This document shows, in pieces, positions 59,701-64,000 of a DNA stretch of 64,000 nt. The translations under genes and the position numbers were made by a program. The notes beneath the pieces were generated by a model. It worked only from the letters and a program-made list of their open reading frames with translations. It ran no database searches and was not told where the DNA came from. Position 1 is the stretch's first letter. Each line of letters starts with the position of its first letter. The DNA is from Alcanivorax quisquiliarum (GTDB taxonomy: Bacteria > Pseudomonadota > Gammaproteobacteria > Pseudomonadales > Alcanivoracaceae): contig NZ_JALKII010000004.1 of the NCBI RefSeq assembly GCF_023051175.1, positions 124,001 through 188,000 of the forward strand, in the 5' to 3' direction.

Positions 59701-61673
59701 GCGCTACCCTCCGCAACAGCCTGCGCGGTTGTATCCCGCGCCGGGCGACGGCGGTAACGCTTGTCGATGACCGCCAGCACACCACCAAGCGACATCAACA
59801 AGGCACCCGCCCAGATCCAGCGCACACCCGGTTTGAAATACACGCGCACCGCCCAGGCACCCGGCATGTCCAACGGCTCACCCAGTGCGACATACAAATC
59901 GTGAATCAGCCCCGGCCGCAGGGCCACCTGCGTCATGACTTGCCCGCCCACCCGATAGGTGCGTTTTTCCGGATACATGGTGGTCACGGCACGCCCGTTG
60001 CGCGTCACCCGAAACTCTCCGCGCATGGCATCGTAGTTGGGGCCAGCACGGGGGCCGACATCGACAAAGGCGAAATCGTAGCCGCCCACCTGAACGGTAT
60101 CGCCGGGCACCATGCGCACATCACGCTCGATCTCGTGGTGTGTCACCAGAATGATTCCGGCGACCAGCAGCGCCAGCCCGCAGTGAGCGAGCACCATGCC
60201 TTTGTAGCCATTGGAAAGGCGCCACAGGCCGGCAAAAAAACTGCCCCGAGATGCCCGCGCCTTGCGAATCATGTCATCCAGGTGCGCCAGCACCACCCAG
60301 GCCACCATGATGAAACCCAGCGTGCCCAGCCATGGCGTGCCGCCCGGCAGCCAGGCCGCCAGCAGGCCGCCGACCAGCGACGCCGGAATCAACGGCAGCA
60401 CCCGGCGACGAAACGCATCACCACGATGGGATTTCCAGTTGCTGATCATGCCCAGCGACAACAGCGCCATCAGCACCAGCGTCAGCGGCACAAAGAATTT
60501 GTTGAAGTACGGCGCGCTGATCGAAATACGCACATCCAGTGCATCGCCGATCAACGGGAACAAGGTGCCGAGCAGCACCACAAACGTGGCCGTCAACAGC
60601 AGCAGATTATTGCCCAGCAGGAAACTCTCCCGCGACAACAGCCGAAAGCCGGCGTTGTTCTTCAGCTTGGGTGCGCGCAGGGCAAACAATGACAACGAAC
60701 CGCCCGCCACCAGCGCCAGAAAAATCAGAATGAAGGTGCCACGCTCGGGATCGTTGGCAAACGCGTGCACCGAAGTGAGGATACCCGAGCGCACCAGGAA
60801 AGTGCCCAGCAAGCTGAGTGAAAAGGTGAGAATGGCCAGCAGCACCGTCCAGGCGCGAAACAGATTGCGCTTCTCTGCCACCGCCAGCGAATGGATCAGC
60901 GCGGTGCCCGACAACCAGGGCATCAGCGATGCGTTTTCCACCGGGTCCCAGAACCACCAGCCGCCCCAGCCCAGCTCGTAATAGGCCCACCAGGAGCCCA
61001 GCGCAATACCGACGGTGAGAAACGCCCAGGCAATCGTCGTCCAGGGTCTTGCCCAACGTGCCCACACCGGGTCGAGCCGCCCGGCCAGCAGCCCGGCCAC
61101 CGCAAACGCGAAGGCGACGGAAAAACCCACATAGCCCATATAAAGCATCGGCGGGTGCACGATCAGCCCGGGGTCTTGCAACAGCGGGTTCAGATCCGCG
61201 CCATCCAGCGGGAACCACGGCAACAGGCGATCAAAGGGATTGGAGGTGAACAGCATGAACGACAGAAAGCCGATGCCGATCATGCCCATGACGGCGAGCA
61301 CACGGGCCACCATGGTCGCCGGCACACTTTTACTCAGCCAGGCTACCGCCGCTCCCCAGCCCGCGAGCATCCACACCCACAACAATAATGAACCCTCATG
61401 GCCACCCCAGATTGCCGACAACCGGTAACCCCAGGGCAGCGCGGAATTGGAATGATTGGCCACATAAGCCAGGGTGAAATCATTGAAGTAGAAAGCGTAG
61501 CCGAGTGCGATCAGCGCAATCGTCAGCAGCAGCAGTTGCATGATGGCCAGCGGCCGTGCAGTACTCATCAAGGCAATGTTGCCGCGCCAGGCGCCAATCA
61601 GCGGCAGCACCGACTGCAACAAGGCCAGCACCAGCGCCATCCAGACTGCAAAATGTCCCAGTTCCGCCGTCAC
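59697..61673 (-). CDS. ccmF: haem lyase CcmF
   Basis: Large membrane protein that attaches haem to apocytochrome c. The GTG at 61673, with GAGGAG 5 bp upstream, gives 658 residues (E. coli 647). About 14 membrane helices are visible, and the Trp-rich periplasmic motif reads WGGWWFWDPVENASLMPW. The open frame continues upstream to 61895 but that part has no family similarity. ccmABCDE are not next to it. Confidence 0.94.
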   Translation of the reverse strand: MTAELGHFAVWMALVLALLQSVLPLIGAWRGNIALMSTARPLAIMQLLLLTIALIALGYAFYFNDFTLAYVANHSNSALPWGYRLSAIWGGHEGSLLLWVWMLAGWGAAVAWLSKSVPATMVARVLAVMGMIGIGFLSFMLFTSNPFDRLLPWFPLDGADLNPLLQDPGLIVHPPMLYMGYVGFSVAFAFAVAGLLAGRLDPVWARWARPWTTIAWAFLTVGIALGSWWAYYELGWGGWWFWDPVENASLMPWLSGTALIHSLAVAEKRNLFRAWTVLLAILTFSLSLLGTFLVRSGILTSVHAFANDPERGTFILIFLALVAGGSLSLFALRAPKLKNNAGFRLLSRESFLLGNNLLLLTATFVVLLGTLFPLIGDALDVRISISAPYFNKFFVPLTLVLMALLSLGMISNWKSHRGDAFRRRVLPLIPASLVGGLLAAWLPGGTPWLGTLGFIMVAWVVLAHLDDMIRKARASRGSFFAGLWRLSNGYKGMVLAHCGLALLVAGIILVTHHEIERDVRMVPGDTVQVGGYDFAFVDVGPRAGPNYDAMRGEFRVTRNGRAVTTMYPEKRTYRVGGQVMTQVALRPGLIHDLYVALGEPLDMPGAWAVRVYFKPGVRWIWAGALLMSLGGVLAVIDKRYRRRPARDTTAQAVAEGSA

Positions 61674-62310
61674 AGGTACTCCTCTGGGCCCGCCGACACC
61701 GGGCCGGTTCTGGACTGCCCCGCACATCAGGCCGATGCTGCCGGAACGGTCATGATTCTCTTTCGGGGGGCGGGTGCTGCCCTCGCCGTGCGAGGAGCCC
61801 GCTTCAGGGACGGCCGGAGCACTGTGCCCGGCCTGCGCGACACGCTTTGCCGATGGTTCGGTCGCGGGCGCATAGCTTGGGTGAGAAAGCGCCATATTTC
61901 AAGCTATTGCGGCTTTTTTATGGCGCCTTCACGGCACTGCAATGATCCTCGTCAAACACGCGATCAGCCACCGCCTTACCCACTCCGCCGGGGGCCGGCC
62001 CTGCAACACCTTGACATAATTCAGCAGCATGGGTGTTCGCGACTGTCACAAACGCTTTGTTATGATAGCCGCGCCCTGATGCCGGTGAGACCGGCCCGGC
62101 GAGCCGGTGTTCCGCAGCCCGATGGCCTGCGGCACACACGTCTCCGGCTGCGGCACGGCCAGAGCTGAGCCTGTCGTGACCCGGCTGGCACACAGCGGCA
62201 GCATCCGTGTCATGCCCGCGTTTACAGCTATCGCACCGGCGGCCTCGCTCTTCATGCAACGGCTCAGGCCCGCCCGGTGACAACATATATAACAGGCCCT
62301 TGAGGACTTG
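61674..62310. other. divergent region between ccmF and fabA
   Basis: A 637-bp region without a recognisable gene, containing promoters for ccmF (leftward) and fabA (rightward). For fabA, TATGAT at 62061-62066 followed by a GC-rich discriminator is a plausible -10 box, but no good -35 is present. Three compact hairpins follow (62081-62132). Confidence 0.45.
62081..62132. repeat. three serial hairpins in the fabA leader
   Basis: GCCGGT-GAG-ACCGGC (62081-62095), CCGGC-GA-GCCGG (62096-62107; loop too tight as drawn, so pairing may shift) and CCGCAG-CCCGATGGC-CTGCGG (62112-62132) follow each other about 180 bp before fabA. They begin about 15 bp after the putative -10 box. Confidence 0.55.
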
Positions 62311-62829
62311 ATGGAAGCACGAAAGCACAGTTTTGACCGGGACGACTTGCTGGCCTGCGCACGCGGCGAGCTGTTTGGTGACGGTAATGCCAGGCTGCCC
62401 CTGCCGAATATGCTGATGATGGATCGCATCACCCACATCTGTGATACCGGCGGCAGCCATGGCAAGGGCGAGATTACCGCAGAGCTGGATATCAAACCCG
62501 ATCTCTGGTTCTTTGCCTGCCACTTCGAGAGCGACCCGGTGATGCCGGGTTGTCTTGGCCTGGACGCCCTCTGGCAACTGGTCGGCTTTCATCTGGGCTG
62601 GCTTGGCCATCCGGGCCGGGGCCGTGCGCTGGGCGTCGGCGAAGTGAAATTTTCCGGGCAGATTCTGCCTACGGCACGCACCGTCACCTATCGCCTGGAC
62701 ATCAAGCGTGTCATGGCTCGCAAACTGACACTCGGCATTGCCGACGGCATTGTGTCGGTAGATGGACGCGAAATTTATCACGCCAAGGATCTGCGCGTGG
62801 GCCTGTTCGGTTCCACAGAAGGCTTTTAG
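62311..62829 (+). CDS. fabA: bifunctional 3-hydroxydecanoyl-ACP dehydratase/isomerase
   Basis: Introduces the cis double bond at the C10 stage of anaerobic unsaturated fatty acid synthesis. The 172-residue protein (as in E. coli) has the catalytic His in [15 protein letters not shown] and the Asp in [11 protein letters not shown], and closely follows the E. coli sequence through [19 protein letters not shown] lies 6 bp before the ATG at 62311. It is followed by fabB. Confidence 0.96.
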   Translation: MEARKHSFDRDDLLACARGELFGDGNARLPLPNMLMMDRITHICDTGGSHGKGEITAELDIKPDLWFFACHFESDPVMPGCLGLDALWQLVGFHLGWLGHPGRGRALGVGEVKFSGQILPTARTVTYRLDIKRVMARKLTLGIADGIVSVDGREIYHAKDLRVGLFGSTEGF

Positions 62830-62921
62830 GTGTGCGCCTGCCACGCAACAGTGGCGAGGCGGGGGCAATAGCCGGGCTGGCATGACCGCCGCCCGGTTCC
62901 GTGTATTGAGGTTGAAAACCG

Positions 62922-64000
62922 ATGAAAAGAGTTGTGATTACCGGGATGGGCATCGTCTCCTGCCTGGGCAACGATCAGACAACCATCACCGAGGCGCTGC
63001 GCGAAGGCCGCTCGGGCATCCGCTACAACGACAGTTATCGCGAGCAGGGCATGCGCAGCCAGATCTCCGGCACCCCGGAGGTGGATTTTGACGCGCTGAT
63101 TGATCGCAAATCACGGCGTTTCATGGGTGATGCGGCCTGCTATGCCTATCTGGCCATGCAGCAGGCCATCGCCGATGCCGGCCTCACCGAAGAGCAGGTT
63201 TCCAACGTGCGCACCGGGCTGATTGCCGGTTCGGGCGGCGCCTCTTCCAGCAACCAGGTGGATGCCGCAGATATCGGCCGCGAGCGCGGCATCAAGCGCA
63301 TCGGCCCGTACATGGTGACCCGCACCATGGCCAGCACCGTCTCCGCATGCCTGGCCACACCGTTCAAGATCAAGGGCGTGAACTATTCCATCGCCTCCGC
63401 TTGCGCCACCAGCGCGCATTGCATCGGCACGGCCATGGAACAGATCCAGCTCGGCAAGCAAGACATCGTTTTCGCCGGTGGCGGCGAGGAAGAACACTGG
63501 ACCATGAGCGCCCTGTTCGATGCCATGGGCGCGTTGTCGACGCAATATAACGACACCCCGGAAAAAGCGTCCCGCGCCTATGACGCGCAACGGGATGGTT
63601 TCGTTATCGCCGGTGGCGGCGGCATGTTGGTGATCGAAGAACTCGAGCACGCCAAGGCACGCGGCGCGAAAATCTATGCAGAAATCGTCGGCTATGGTGC
63701 CACCTCCGATGGTCACGACATGGTTGCACCGTCCGGCGAAGGCGCAATCCGCTGCATGCAGCAAGCACTGGCTACCGTAGAAGGCCCGATTGATTACATC
63801 AACGCCCACGGCACCAGCACGCCGGTCGGCGATCTGGCCGAGCTGAAGGCGATTCGGGAAACCTTTGCCGCGGGCGGCGTGCCGATGATCAGCTCCACCA
63901 AAAGCCTGTCGGGCCACTCACTTGGCGCCGCAGGCGTGCAGGAAGCGATTTATTGCCTGCTGATGATGCAGCATGGTTTTGTCGCCGGCTCCGTCAACAT
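62922..64000 (+). CDS. fabB: beta-ketoacyl-ACP synthase I (partial, cut by window end)
   Basis: Condensing enzyme that elongates the unsaturated acyl-ACP made by FabA. About 359 N-terminal residues are inside the window (full length near 405). The start [17 protein letters not shown], the catalytic Cys in [14 protein letters not shown], the first His in [11 protein letters not shown] and the Lys/His in [14 protein letters not shown] are all present. It lies 92 bp after fabA, the usual fabAB pair. Confidence 0.95.
   Translation, partial: MKRVVITGMGIVSCLGNDQTTITEALREGRSGIRYNDSYREQGMRSQISGTPEVDFDALIDRKSRRFMGDAACYAYLAMQQAIADAGLTEEQVSNVRTGLIAGSGGASSSNQVDAADIGRERGIKRIGPYMVTRTMASTVSACLATPFKIKGVNYSIASACATSAHCIGTAMEQIQLGKQDIVFAGGGEEEHWTMSALFDAMGALSTQYNDTPEKASRAYDAQRDGFVIAGGGGMLVIEELEHAKARGAKIYAEIVGYGATSDGHDMVAPSGEGAIRCMQQALATVEGPIDYINAHGTSTPVGDLAELKAIRETFAAGGVPMISSTKSLSGHSLGAAGVQEAIYCLLMMQHGFVAGSVN

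Noticed and set aside
61674-61895. N-terminal extension of ccmF
   Set aside because: No family similarity, and GAGGAG before the GTG at 61673 gives the expected CcmF start.

Overview
The window is a GC-rich, gene-dense piece of gammaproteobacterial chromosome, almost entirely core genome. Gene order (nlpD-pcm-truD-ispF-ispD-ftsB-eno-kdsA-pyrG-tilS-accA-dnaE-rnhB-lpxB-lpxA-fabZ-lpxD-skp-bamA-rseP-dxr-cdsA-uppS-frr-pyrH-tsf-rpsB, then map-glnD-dapC-dapD-dapE) resembles that of Pseudomonas and related Pseudomonadales or Oceanospirillales. An Alcanivorax-like marine organism is a reasonable but unproven guess. No rRNA, tRNA, prophage, IS element, CRISPR array or defence system was seen.

Layout. 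Positions 176-31474 form one 31-kb block read leftward. It runs from rpsB-tsf and pyrH-frr, through isoprenoid, undecaprenyl and phospholipid synthesis (uppS, cdsA, dxr), site-2 protease and outer membrane assembly (rseP, bamA, skp), the lipid A/fatty acid cluster (lpxD-fabZ-lpxA-lpxB), rnhB, dnaE, accA, tilS, pyrG-kdsA-eno-ftsB and ispD-ispF-truD-pcm, to a DUF368 membrane protein, nlpD and a cation efflux transporter. Many genes overlap by 4 bp or abut. surE and rpoS, which usually sit beside pcm and nlpD, are not there. At 31.5 kb the direction flips: map, glnD, dapC, an ArsC-like gene, dapD, dapE, a small unknown gene and an aldehyde dehydrogenase run rightward.

From 42.3 to 62 kb most genes again run leftward: cvfB-like and DUF2058 genes, a small outer-membrane protein, rsmJ, uppP, a thioesterase, tsaB, a DinG/YoaA helicase, a histone H1-like Lys/Ala-rich gene, minCDE, adk and ccmI-ccmH-ccmG-ccmF. 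plsB is the exception and reads rightward. The window ends with fabA and the start of fabB, also rightward.

The common theme is the cell envelope: precursors (IspC/D/F, UppS, CdsA, AccA, FabA/B/Z, PlsB), lipid A (LpxA/B/D, KdsA), undecaprenyl phosphate recycling (UppP and the DUF368 protein), outer membrane assembly (BamA, Skp), diaminopimelate (DapC/D/E) and division (FtsB, MinCDE, NlpD). The least expected material is non-coding: a composite direct/inverted repeat of about 600 bp between dapD and dapE, a hairpin cluster between pyrH and tsf, two mutually exclusive hairpins in the rpsB leader, a serial-hairpin leader before fabA, and a 1.1-kb gene-free stretch with short tandem repeats between the H1-like gene and minE. 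I found no convincing new multi-gene system.
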